A stretch of 64,000 nucleotides of DNA from Phytopythium helicoides (Eukaryota; Oomycota; Peronosporomycetes; Pythiales; Pythiaceae), in assembly GCA_024867545.1 (NCBI GenBank), contig JANFNE010000027.1:248001-312000 (forward strand). The letters run 5' to 3'. Shown here in pieces: positions 10,101 to 18,102 of the stretch. A program made the position numbers and the translations under genes. The notes under the pieces are model-generated. The model ran no database searches. It saw only the letters and a list, made by a program, of their open reading frames with translations, and had not been told where the DNA came from. The number at the start of each line of letters is the position of its first letter. The first letter of the stretch is position 1.

Positions 10101-12606
10101 AGCAGCCATGACGTTGGCCAACTTGTCTGTTCGTGCCGACATCAGTGAGAGTGTGTTATCATTGAATGGTATGGAGGCGCTGTTGGACCTTGTCCGAGAC
10201 GGCAACAATGACCACAAGATGCAAGCAGCAGCGACGTTGGCCAACTTGTCTGCTCGTGCTGACATCAGTGAGTGTGTGTTGTCTTTGAATGGTATGGAGG
10301 CGCTGTTGGACCTTGTCCGAGACGGCAACGATGACCAGAAGCATGCAGCAGCAATGACATTGGCCAACTTGTCTGCTCGTGCCGACATCAGTGGGAGTGT
10401 GTTGTCTTCGAATGGTATGGATGCGCTGTTGGACCTTGTCCGAGACGGCAACGACGACCACAAGATGTTTGCAGTAAGGACATTGGCCAACTTGTCTGTT
10501 CGTGCTGACATCAGTGAGTGTGTGTTGTCATTGCATGGTATGGAGGCGCTGTTGGACCTCGTCCGAGACGGCAACGATGACCAGAAGAAGCAAGCAGCCA
10601 TGACGTTGGCCAACTTGTCTGCTCGTGCTGACATCAGTGGTAGTGTGTTGTCTTCGAATGGTATGGAGGCGCTGTTGGACCTCGTCCGAGACGGCAATGA
10701 CGACCAGAAGAAGCAAGCAGCAGCGACGTTGGCCAACTTGTCTGGTCGTGCTGACATCAGTGAGAGTGTGTTGTCTTTGAATGGTGTGGAGGCGCTGTTG
10801 GACCTCGTCCGAGACGGCAACGATGACCAGAAGCATGCAGCAGCAATGACATTGGCCAACTTGTCTGCTGATGCTGACATCAGTGAGTGTGTGTTGTCAT
10901 TGAATGGTACGGAGGCGCTGTTGGACCTCGTCCGAGACGGCAATGACGACCAGAAGAAGCAAGCAGCAAGGGCATTGGCCAACATGTCTGTTCGTGTCGA
11001 CATCAGTGAGAGTGTGTTATCATTGAATGGTATGGAGGCGCTGTTGGACCTTGTCCGAGACGGCAACGACGACCACAAGATGCAAGCAGCAGCGACGTTG
11101 GCCAACTTGTCTGCTCGTGCTGACATCAGTGAGTGTGTGTTGTCTTTGAATGGTATGGAGGCGCTGTTGGACCTCGTCCGAGACGGCAACGATGACCAGA
11201 AGCATGCAGCAGCAATGACGTTGGCCAACTTGTCTGCTCGTGCTGATATCAGCGGTAGTGTATTGTCATTGAATGGTATGGAGGCGCTGTTGGACCTCGT
11301 CCGAGACGGCAATGACGACCAGAAGAAGCAAGCAGCAGCGACGTTGGCCAACTTGTCTGCTCGTGCTGACATCAGTGAGTGTGTGTTGTCTTTGAATGGT
11401 ATGGAGGCGCTGTTGGACCTCGTCCGAGACGGCAATGACGACCAGAAGCATGCAGTAGCAATGACATTGGCCAACTTGTCTGCTCGTGCTGATATCAGTG
11501 GTAGTGTGTTGTCATTGAATGGTATGGAGGCGCTGTTGGACCTCGTCCGAGACGGCAACGATGACCAGAAGAAGCAAGCAGCCATGACGTTGGCCAACTT
11601 GTCTGCTGATGCTGATATCAGTGGTAGCGTATTGTCATTGAATGGTATGGAGGCGCTGTTGGACCTCGTCCGAGACGGCAATGACGACCAGAAGAAGCAA
11701 GCAGCCATGACGTTGGCCAACTTGTCTGCTCGTGCTGACATCAGCGGTAGTGTATTGTCATTGAATGGTATGGAGGCGCTGTTGGACCTCGTCCGAGACG
11801 GCAATGACGACCAGAAGAAGCAAGCAGCAATGACATTGGCCAACTTGTCTGCTGATGCTGATATCAGTGGTAGTGTGTTGTCATTGAATGGTATGGAGGC
11901 GCTGTTGGACCTCGTCCGAGACGGCAACGATGACCAGAAGAAGCAAGCAGCCATGACGTTGGCCAACTTGTCTGCTCGTGCTGACATCAGTGGGAGTGTG
12001 TTGTCATTGCATGGTATGGAGGCGCTGTTGGACCTCGTCCGAGACGGCAACGACGACCAGAAGCATGCAGTAGCAATGGCGTTAGCCAACATGTCAGGTC
12101 GTGCCGACATCAGTGGTAGTGTGTTATCATTGAATGGTATGGAGGCGCTGTTGGACCTCGTCCGAGACGGCAATGATGACCACAAGAAGCAAGCAGCCAT
12201 GACGTTGGCCAACTTGTCTGCTCGTGCTGACATCAGTGAGTGTGTGTTGTCATTGCATGGTATGGAGGCGCTGTTGGACCTTGTCCGAGACGGCAACGAC
12301 GACCACAAGATGTTTGCAGTAAGGACATTGCCCAACTTGTCTGCTCGTGCTGACATCAGTGAGTGTGTGTTGTCATTGAATGGTATGGAGGCGCTGTTGG
12401 ACCTCGTGCGAGACGGCAACGACGACCACAAGATGCAAGCAGCAGCGACGTTGGCCAACTTGTCTGTTCGTGCTGACATCAGTGAGTGTGTGTTGTCATT
12501 GAATGGTATGGAGGCGCTGTTGGACCTCGTGCGAGATGGCAACGACGACCAGAAGAAGCAAGCAGCAATGACGTTGGCCAACTTGTCGAATCCATTTGGC
12601 GCTTAG
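4111..12606 (+). CDS. Giant pseudokinase-kinase-armadillo protein (2,831 aa), left copy
   Basis: A single uninterrupted ORF starting MERRKRDRWTVDW. Residues 1-230 are an unassigned family-specific region. Residues ~245-400 are kinase-like (NHPHVAKFLGACHVGDEMF) but read CPLVKWDH and MFG where an active kinase has HxDxxxxN and DFG, so this is a probable pseudokinase. Residues ~682-950 are a TKL-type kinase: G-loop GAFGSVHKG near 690, VIVK with Lys ~708, HADLKANN at 794-801, DFG at 814 and APE at 839. HAD in place of HRD makes it a non-RD kinase with the other catalytic residues present. From ~1066 to the end lie 43 ARM-type repeats of exactly 41 residues (ADISxSVLSLNGMEALLDLV...LANLS). No signal peptide or membrane segment is seen, so it is probably an intracellular scaffold kinase. 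No substrate can be inferred. The right-arm copy is at 21032-26988. Confidence 0.88.
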   Translation: MERRKRDRWTVDWAGDANENGLNQEEMTIRLGDHTAGRYRRFRRTLEEVDFEHLLRKITTDDGELLYRDHLTKMIENEVVIDQELFGLLLSAESLCDELRVYDNEESPLVRLTQTGFHVRQMRRLHSVLDAAVASYPIQFDETPEWSNWDPMLRDERRERMDWYRRELERIDSGGDSSMLDEIDSDAKAEEIMTLLKAAFNKYGSDGDEFAGEDKEDSSELTPEELNVIKTAFNMVATRSNIVVMTLPTWFVLPFEFGATFGMSTWGVDRFVPDHKDEEQFIREASGWFELNHPHVAKFLGACHVGDEMFVVHEKVRSMMEYASVEREDRKKLWERMYEVGLTLQYIYERGLVCPLVKWDHLYCARYEDRAVMFGVHLRDYGEVPGSNCNDSDENKRHAQFGEAFFESLVIAIVKLFEALAESANKEVSSRDMIEARDDSHTVTSMLTTKPSCLGDHEWNLVKKLCNKIDCELLQVIDTLGDLAGIQERSDWLEYVTILEHQLQSTTQLKEFVIMGETIGQTLIRCHNATPVSEKLLTRLLRRFDDICNQLQDRYSKLSDWSALMESLAHLCSLLRQFSSFAAQKTSTSIASKSFCSTSASIAYSQAVMHQLDPGRVHSMHSKMDQFLVLHQLSSSDEVHGWLADWRTEYGLPPPIRVNDSEPPDSQTLSQWYIPREQIDFDQFNAFSEGAFGSVHKGKWFQTPVIVKRVKQHTTTETQFRQEADVWFQLNHINVVKMYGACDIGDLFFVCEYASGGDLDKYLVSKGRDPYLMWYCLLNAALGLQYLHNNGIVHADLKANNILVGGDGVAKLTDFGLSVQAKDPSGASAGALGAYQWKAPECLSGSVVTFASDVYSFAMVMIEVMSGSCPWGEDTDNETLKNLVVTRGRLPPRPSSIGDSEWGLIERMCARVPTERVTMDTVVTHLSSLLQKLDQDQLWLGGVYNPKTFKNRVVSRDGILLNLIDLAQSKNGTIASYASNQIVSVAQSREGPSSEREIDAVLDMFFHGSDQQKSRGANAVGALVDRNTGVLQTPKVISELVTMIASGTGCQKQQAANTLGNLAIWADISGSVLPLNGMEALLDLVRDGNDDQKHAAAMTLANLSARADISECVLSLNGMEALLDLVRDGNDDQKKQAARALANLSARADISESVLSLNGMEALLDLVRDGNDDQKKQAARALANLSARADISECVLSLNGMEALLDLVRDGNDDQKHAAAMTLANLSARADISGSVLSLNGMDALLDLVRDGNDDHKMFAVRTLANLSARADISECVLSLNGMEALLDLVRDGNDDQKKQAAMTLANLSARADISGSVLSLNGMEALLDLVRDGNDDQKKQAARALANLSARADISECVLSLNGMEALLDLVRDGNDDQKKQAAMTLANLSADADISGSVLSLNGMEALLDLVRDGNDDQKKQAAMTLANMSVRADISESVLSLNGMEALLDLVRDGNHDHKMQAAATLANLSVDADFSGSVLSLNGMEALLDLVRDGNDDQKHAAAMTLANLSARADISGSVLSLNGMDALLDLVRDGNDDHKMFAVRTLANLSARADISECVLSLNGMEALLDLVRDGNDDQKKQAAMTLANLSARADISGSVLSLNGMEALLDLVRDGNDDQKKQAARALANLSARADISGSVLSLNGMEALLDLVRDGNDDQKKQAAMTLANLSARADISGSVLSLNGMEALLDLVRDGNDDQKKQAAATLANLSARADISECVLSLNGMEALLDLVRDGNDDQKKQAARALANLSARADISECVLSLNGMEALLDLVRDGNDDQKKQAAMTLANLSARADISGSVLSLNGMEALLDLVRDGNDDQKKQAARALANLSARADISGSVLSLNGMEALLDLVRDGNDDQKKQAAMTLANLSARADISGSVLSLNGMEALLDLVRDGNDDQKKQAAATLANLSARADISECVLSLNGMEALLDLVRDGNDDQKKQAARALANLSARADISECVLSLNGMEALLDLVRDGNDDQKKQAAMTLANLSVRADISESVLSLNGMEALLDLVRDGNNDHKMQAAATLANLSARADISECVLSLNGMEALLDLVRDGNDDQKHAAAMTLANLSARADISGSVLSSNGMDALLDLVRDGNDDHKMFAVRTLANLSVRADISECVLSLHGMEALLDLVRDGNDDQKKQAAMTLANLSARADISGSVLSSNGMEALLDLVRDGNDDQKKQAAATLANLSGRADISESVLSLNGVEALLDLVRDGNDDQKHAAAMTLANLSADADISECVLSLNGTEALLDLVRDGNDDQKKQAARALANMSVRVDISESVLSLNGMEALLDLVRDGNDDHKMQAAATLANLSARADISECVLSLNGMEALLDLVRDGNDDQKHAAAMTLANLSARADISGSVLSLNGMEALLDLVRDGNDDQKKQAAATLANLSARADISECVLSLNGMEALLDLVRDGNDDQKHAVAMTLANLSARADISGSVLSLNGMEALLDLVRDGNDDQKKQAAMTLANLSADADISGSVLSLNGMEALLDLVRDGNDDQKKQAAMTLANLSARADISGSVLSLNGMEALLDLVRDGNDDQKKQAAMTLANLSADADISGSVLSLNGMEALLDLVRDGNDDQKKQAAMTLANLSARADISGSVLSLHGMEALLDLVRDGNDDQKHAVAMALANMSGRADISGSVLSLNGMEALLDLVRDGNDDHKKQAAMTLANLSARADISECVLSLHGMEALLDLVRDGNDDHKMFAVRTLPNLSARADISECVLSLNGMEALLDLVRDGNDDHKMQAAATLANLSVRADISECVLSLNGMEALLDLVRDGNDDQKKQAAMTLANLSNPFGA
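7306..12594 (+). repeat. Tandem array, 43 units of exactly 123 bp (left)
   Basis: The gcgctgttgg core recurs from 7348 to 12514, a span of 5166 bp = 42 x 123, so 43 units keep a constant period with no indel. Each unit encodes one 41-aa ARM-like repeat. Units differ at a limited set of positions (ISEC/ISGS/ISES, NDDQKK/NDDHKM/NDDQKH, LSAR/LSAD/LSVR/MSVR). Blocks are reused: 7708-7910 recurs 861 bp (7 units) later, and a 5-unit block near 9175 recurs 615 bp later. This is a coding minisatellite likely to vary in copy number. Confidence 0.95.
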
Positions 12607-12840
12607 GCTAGATCGTCTTCTTGCCAGTGGAGGCAATGTGCCGTAATGAAATAGTTGCTCGGTGCCTTCCGCAGTGGTTGTATTTTCCTGAGCCTCGACT
12701 TTTCGGCTCTCTTCGCTTGGAAAGTAGCTGTGTAAGTCCAGCAGCACGTTGTAATAATTATGCTCACACATCGCCTTGAACATCTCTAACCCCTTGCTAA
12801 TCGCCACCACAGCCTCTATGCTTTCTGGTGGTGACGACAC
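12590..12840 (-). other. Conserved antisense ORF between kinase-ARM gene and ARM fragment (left)
   Basis: Between the kinase-ARM stop (12606) and the next ARM segment (12866) the minus strand encodes about 83 residues beginning MSSPPESIEAVVAISKG, with SEESRKVEAQ further on, before the frame enters the repeat array. The right arm has the same ORF (20801 onward). The first ~150 bp are identical between copies, and the one length difference is 3 bp and keeps the frame. It could be a fragment of another gene captured inside the ARM gene, or a small gene. I do not recognise the protein, and expression is unknown. Confidence 0.35.
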
Positions 12841-12865
12841 GAATTATTAGAAGGATGGGGCAGCT

Positions 12866-13495
12866 ATGACATTAGCGAACTTTTCCGCTCGTGCAGACAT
12901 CCGCGCAGAGGTGGTGCGTTTAAATGGCATCGAAACACTGTTGGGACTTATAGAAGCCGGAACCGAAAACTACGAACAGCAGGCAAAGCGGGCGTTGGTA
13001 TACGTGTTGGTGTTTAAAAACGTTGATGAGTTGGTGCTGGGAAATCGCAACAAATTGCTCTTGAACCTCCTCCAAGATGACACCGATTACCAGCAGAAGC
13101 AAGCATCAATGACTCTACTCAAACTTTCTACTTCTACCGACATCAGAGAGGCGGTGTTGGCAGAATCTGGTCTTGATGGCCTCATGGAACTTGTGTCGGA
13201 CGGTTCCAACGATCAGAAGATGTTTGCTACCTGGACAATGGCCAACTTACCTTCACATACAGATGTCGATGCGTCCGTAGTGGCAGAATGTGTGGTCCAT
13301 TCATTAGTGCAACTTGTGACTGATGGTTCTGATGACCAAAAGATGTATGCGGCTGAAGGGTTGTCCACTTTATCCGAGAAAACAGACATAAATGCGCAGT
13401 TGGGAACTTTGAATAACATGGAAGCGGCGTCGGAAGATGAGGAGCATTATACCGAAGAACTGTGCGACGTCAGGAGCGCTGGGCAATTTATCTAA
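12866..13495 (+). pseudogene. ARM-repeat C-terminal fragment (left)
   Basis: The ORF begins in the middle of an ARM unit (MTLANFSARADIRAEVVRLN) that matches the phase of the array upstream, so it looks like the original C-terminus of the kinase-ARM protein cut off by the ~260-bp insertion carrying the antisense ORF. It holds about four more diverged ARM repeats (GIETLLGLIEAG, LDGLMELVSDGSNDQKMFA, VQLVTDGSDDQKMYA). Just past the repeats another frame reads ALGNLSNRQEIVAD, implying a further frameshift near 13430. No independent start or promoter is evident; expression as a separate 209-aa protein is possible but unproven. The right-arm equivalent is at 20182-20775. Confidence 0.55.
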
Positions 13496-14228
13496 CCGGC
13501 AAGAAATTGTTGCTGATTGACCCTTTTCGCGAACTTTCGGGATGGAACAGTGTGTTTGCAAATGAAGATTTATGGCTACGATATGATAGGCTCTAGTTGC
13601 TGAACCTCGATCTGAGTGTTTTCTTTTCTTCCGTTCTTTATTGGACGCGAGCCAAGCTTTCCTGTAGCAGTTTTTGCTCTTGAAGAGATTACCATTCACT
13701 ACAGATGGAGTTTGTGCGTGCAGATACCGAATAGCTTGCACAAAATTGTGTGCAATCTTGCGCTAAAAGAGGTTAGTTTGCATCCCGTTCGATCTTGATC
13801 AGTCATCAAGCTCCCAGGAATGAGCTAAACTAGCTTTTGCTTGATGCTCCCTCGCTGTAGAACGTGATCACGAGATTTTCACGTTGGCGCTTCTCCTCGT
13901 GGAACTCTCTTGTAGAATCCTGAGAACCCTCCTGGCGCAATATATCGGTACACCAACCCAGCTACCAACCCGATCAAGAATATGGGAAGCAGCATTGACA
14001 AAGACATTAAACAAACTGGAGCCCTTGGTTCAGCCAAACGAATCAAGGCCGCGCATTCCCACACCTGAGCACCCGTTGAGCTGCTGGTGATGAAAGATGT
14101 TCTCAAGCAACAGGAACAGTAGCTGAGGTATGATGCGACTTTCGTAGGAGTTTACTCGAGTGCGTGATGAATGGAAGTGAAATGCATTATTGCGTTGTGG
14201 TGCTGCGTGACGCAACCATCCGACTAGC
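13496..14228. other. Intergenic; contains a ~410-bp segment absent from the right arm
   Basis: 13496-13811 matches the right arm (19840-20181, reversed). From about 13812 to 14226 the left arm has sequence missing on the right, where the two flanks are joined directly (gtgtcgct|aagcttgatgac). The extra segment holds a short minus-strand ORF described separately. No other gene is recognised. Confidence 0.6.
13879..14007 (-). CDS. Possible 42-aa membrane microprotein
   Basis: A short minus-strand ORF (MSLSMLLPIFLIGLVAGLVY...) with one strong hydrophobic segment followed by a Gly/Arg-rich polar tail ending GEAPT. A longer in-frame version starts at 14106. It lies wholly inside the segment found only in the left arm. 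The hydrophobic-then-basic layout is protein-like, but an ORF this short can arise by chance. I cannot assign a family. Confidence 0.22.
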   Translation of the reverse strand: MSLSMLLPIFLIGLVAGLVYRYIAPGGFSGFYKRVPRGEAPT

Positions 14229-14855
14229 CTAAAGCGACACAGGACTGCCTGTGATGTATCCGATGTCGTAGCGCTGGTCCTTGCACTCGTCTGCTGCCCG
14301 GCGTTTGGCAGCTGTGTTCACCAAAGCAGTCGTCTCCTTCCTCTTTCTCCCACTCTCCTCTTCCCCAGAGCAGCAATCTCCCTGTCCACCGCCGTCCATC
14401 TTGAGCTCTCCCCATTCCGAGTCTTCTCCACCCCCTCCCACCCCCTCCTCATCCTCAACCGCGCGCTGCAACAGCCTCTCGAAGCGCCGCTTCTGGTCGA
14501 ACCTCCGCTGGTTGACGATCGAGCGCTGCCGGTGCAGCTCACAGAGCGAGTGCGGCGCGCCGCTCTTCTTGCGCGCACGCGGCCGCCCGCACTTTCCCCT
14601 CCTGTACCTACACGCGCCGCCTCCGCCGTCCGCGAGCCTCACATCTTCCTCACATCCCCCACCAGCACCACCAGCACCACCAGAAGCACCACCAGAAACA
14701 CCAGCAGAAGCAGCAGCACCACCGCCACCAGCCAGCCACTCGCCGTCGGCCGCCAGCAGCGCCACGAACGCGCTCTCGAGGCTCTCGGCGTCTCCCCAGT
14801 CGCCTGTGGGCGTCGCCATGGCGTCCGGCGGCAGCAGCAGCAGCTTCCTGGTCAT
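14229..14855 (-). CDS. Small protein with Cys/His (zinc-binding-like) basic motif, left copy
   Basis: 208 aa from MTRKLLLLPPDAM; an in-frame ATG also exists at 14918. A Gly/Ala-rich low-complexity stretch (residues ~42-68) precedes a compact motif C82-x6-C89-x15-C105-x2-H108 with dense Arg/Lys (RGKCGRPRARKK, HSLCELHRQR, NQRRFDQKRRFER). This motif is the best-supported domain and suggests a zinc-stabilised nucleic-acid-binding element, which is inference. The C-terminal part is acidic with an RKRKE patch. The gene is divergent from the VPS9-RCC1 gene across a 231-bp gap. The copy at 19206-19946 is very similar, but its stop is lost. The conserved GC-rich coding sequence in both arms supports a real gene. 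Confidence 0.65.
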   Translation of the reverse strand: MTRKLLLLPPDAMATPTGDWGDAESLESAFVALLAADGEWLAGGGGAAASAGVSGGASGGAGGAGGGCEEDVRLADGGGGACRYRRGKCGRPRARKKSGAPHSLCELHRQRSIVNQRRFDQKRRFERLLQRAVEDEEGVGGGGEDSEWGELKMDGGGQGDCCSGEEESGRKRKETTALVNTAAKRRAADECKDQRYDIGYITGSPVSL

Positions 14856-15086
14856 GAGGTCGATCGTCCAGTGCGAACAAGAAGCCGGGACGTTGCCTGC
14901 ATCTTGTTGGCGTGGCAACCAGCGGCAACTAAGACGTCTTGCAGTGAATGCACTTCAACTTGCCACGCGGGACTCGCGCCGCGCACGTCCGCTCCATAGT
15001 GGACAACGGTGGACGGGCGGATCCGCCGCGTTTCTCCGCTGGGAAAGCGCTCCACTCACGAAAACCAAGTCAAGGAGACAGCCCCC
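14856..15086. promoter_or_regulatory. Bidirectional promoter region and inner edge of left arm
   Basis: Gap between two divergently transcribed genes. Similarity to the right arm (19036-19205) ends near 15015, within this gap, so the duplication boundary lies inside the shared control region. The right copy has an ~11-bp insertion near 19116. Confidence 0.5.
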
Positions 15087-18071
15087 ATGGGCGACGCGTT
15101 CGTGGAGGCGTTCGCGGCCGAGCTGCGCCGTACGCAGCGCGCGCTGCCCGTCGGCGGCTTGTTATGCGTCCCGCAGCCGCGCGCGCTGCTGGCGGACGCG
15201 CCCGTGACGCGCGCGGACCTTTTCGCGCACTTTTTGGCCCCCGCAGGCTTCGCGGCGGGCGTCGCGCACATTTCCGGCCGCCCGGGCGAGTACGAGACGC
15301 TGGACGGTGCGTGGAGGCTGTTTGTCAAGTGCTGAAGGAGTGGTGGTGGGCTGAGAGCTGGCGCTGAAGGGAGGGCGGTGGTGATCGAGGGGTCCCATGT
15401 GCGCACGGGGGCGGGGTTTTCGGACGCGAGGACGGTGCGGATCTTGCTGTCCGAGGCGAGGGAGGTCGAGAAGCAGCGCGTGACGCTGCTGCACTTGAGT
15501 CGCCCGCTGGTTGGAGGAGTGGAGCTACCGGAAGACCCGAACGAGCTTGACGTGGCCACGTTCCGCCGGCTTACTGCGATCCTGCGAGCTTTCCCGGAGA
15601 ATGAACTCGTGTTCTACCAGCTGGATGATGTGATCCAGCAGGTGAAGGATATTTGCAGCAGTGAGAGTCGAGATGAGTACGAGAGAGTGGAAGGGGAATT
15701 GCCGGATATTCTGCGGGAGGAGTGGGAGGCTGCTGTTGAAGAGCTGATCCGAGCAGGCAGCTTTGACGACCTTGACGCCGGCGAACAACTCCAGGAGCCG
15801 AACCCCAGCCACCTGCTGCAGATGCAACAAGTAGCCGAGTGCTACTTGATGGAACAGCTGCATGACTACATCTTCCCGAAGATCGTCGAAAGTTGGTGTG
15901 GCCAAGAAGCTACGCTCGCGCGTATCCTGTTTCAAATGCGTCACTACTCGCCAGTCGACTTTGGCATCCGCAAGGAATTCCAGGTAAGGTCACATGTGAA
16001 TTTGGGCTCGAACTCATCTTTTTTTTTTTTCACCTTCTCAATTGAACCTTAGTGTTTTGCTCCGAAAGCCCGAGATGAGTTACTCCGTGTCGCACAAAAG
16101 AAAACTCCTCTAGACATGCTGCTGGGGCTGAAGGCGTGCATCGACCATATCAACGACGCTATCACTGAAAATGTCCGAGTCCAAAAACTCGATTTTGGTG
16201 AGTGGGCAAATATCATGATTCGTGTTCTAGTGCGGTACACTGATGTCTGCAATTTTTCCCTCGATATCAATGGCAGAGCGATATCAGCTGACGACGGACG
16301 ATATCCTAGACCAGCTACTTCTCGTTCTGATCCAGGCATTCAATCATGCTTACAACCCTGCTCCAGATGAACCTTTGGCTGTATCTCCGTTCCCCATCGT
16401 GGCTATTCTCCAGTACATCACCGATTTCCATTTCATCAACTCCAATACCACCGCGCTGGGGTTCACGATCGCAAACTTTCAAGTTGCAGTCGAGTTCTTC
16501 TTGATGAAAGGTGTTCACGATGAGAAAGGATGCGACGTGTGCAAGAATAGTTCTGTTGAAGGTTTTCAGTGTGTTCACAGAATCCGAGAGTCAAAATGTG
16601 AAGGGGCCAATGCAAGAAACCAGCGAGCGCTAACCAGAAACATTGAGGAATCGACAGAGACTTCTGAGCAGCATGAAGCACATCCGACCACTGAATCGAT
16701 CGAATTACCTACTACAAAGTCGCTGCTGATTATCGGCGACTGGTCAAATGATGACAGTGAGACCAATCCAAGCGATGCTGATAACACTTCCTCTTATCAT
16801 CGAGTCGAAATCGGTGAGAGTGGCAAAGACAGTATTGATATCGAGCAGATCACTGAACTGAGCGCTGGAAGGAGATTCTTTACAGCCGTGGACGGCGACG
16901 GAAAAGTTTATTCATGGGGCGATAGCAGCGGCGGTCGACTTGGATATTCCATACCTATCGGTCACTCGCGCAGAATTACCAAGCCTCAACGAGTAGCTGC
17001 ACTGTCTGAGCAGCTCGTCGTCCACGTATCCTGTGGTGCATTCCACGTGCTTGCAAATGACATCAATGGGCATGTGTTTTCTTGGGGAAACAATGCGCGT
17101 GGACAGCTAGGCTTTGTTGCGAGAGGCGCTGGACAAGGGTCCGTTCCAACACCGACACTTGTACGCGATTTGTGTGGGGTCTTCATCAGCGCCGTAGCCT
17201 CAGGCGAGTATCACTCGTTAGCGCTAACATCGAGTGGAAGCGTATACTCGTGGGGATGCAACCGCTGCGGAAAGCTCGGAAGAGAAACCAAGACGTTCCT
17301 TGACGCCACGGTACGCTCTTGATGCAAGTACAATTGGATGATCAAGATGCAAATATTGACGAAAACCTTGCGTGACTATAGCAACCCCAAGTTATAGAAT
17401 CCGATTGGATGGGGCGTGATTTGGAACTTCGGCACTTGGATAACCATCATGGATCCGGCGTCCGTCGTATTGCTGCGGGCAAAGATCACTCTATCGCAGT
17501 TGCGTGCGATGGTAGTGTATTCACGTGGGGTCGAGGTGACTCGGGTCAGCTTGGACACGGATCGTACATCAACATGACTGAGCCAACGCAAATGATGGCA
17601 CTCGCTTCACCACGCAATGAAGAGCTGAAAAACAATGCCACTGCAGTGGTCCAAGCTGCTGCTGGAGGGGACTTCTCTCTGTTCCTGACTAGCAATCCAC
17701 GACTAGTATACATCACCGGCAGAGACCCATCGCTTCCAACGACCAGTGAATTGCTGCTGCTTCCCGAGCTGTTAGCAGTTCCTCGCAGCTGCCAACCAGA
17801 CGCAAGGCAACTTCAATTTGCGTCTATTTCGGCAGGTGACGCTCATTACAGCCTGGTGACTACCAACGGCACTCTGATGGTCTCGCACTTCAACCACGAA
17901 ACCGAGGTGTCGACTGAGAATTCTGAAAATGACCCGGCGAAAACAATTACAGCTGGGTCAACAACCGGTGAGCGTGAGGATCGTAGTGTGAGAGTACTTG
18001 GTGATGCAGGACGCATAGTTTCTGCGAGTGCGGGCGGCTCGCATACGCTCGCGCTCGCACTGCAGTCATAA
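15087..18071 (+). CDS. VPS9 domain-RCC1 repeat protein, probable Rab5-class GEF (900 aa)
   Basis: Five exons give an open product: 15087-15306, 15370-15983, 16053-16197, 16277-17310 and 17382-18071 (2,703 nt). Introns are 63, 69, 79 and 71 bp with GTGCGT, GTAAGG, GTGAGT and GTACGC donors. Residues ~295-405 match the VPS9 domain of Rab5-family exchange factors: KKTPLDMLLGLKACIDHIND, TTDDILDQLLLVLIQAF and ALGFTIANFQVAVEFF. Residues ~515-900 form an RCC1-type beta-propeller with blades such as KVYSWGDSSGGRLGY, HVFSWGNNARGQLGF and SVFTWGRGDSGQLGHG. VPS9 proteins load Rab5 GTPases on early endosomes; ALS2 combines the same domains with RCC1 at the N-terminus, the reverse order. The gene sits in the unique spacer, 31 bp from the convergent Orai-like gene. 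Confidence 0.85.
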
Positions 18072-18102
18072 CGAATGCTTTGCAAAATAGAATCGTTGGA
18101 AT

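Noticed and set aside
7260..12581. 1,773-codon ORF antisense to the left kinase-ARM array
   Set aside because: It is a by-product of the 123-bp (41-codon) period: if one unit lacks a stop in that frame, all do. It has no start context or domain and is absent outside the array.
7306..12594. CRISPR-like array
   Set aside because: The period is 123 bp with no repeat/spacer division, every unit is coding, and the context is eukaryotic.
14281..15207. 308-codon plus ORF over the left Cys/His gene
   Set aside because: Antisense of a GC-rich gene; no start in the right copy and no domain.
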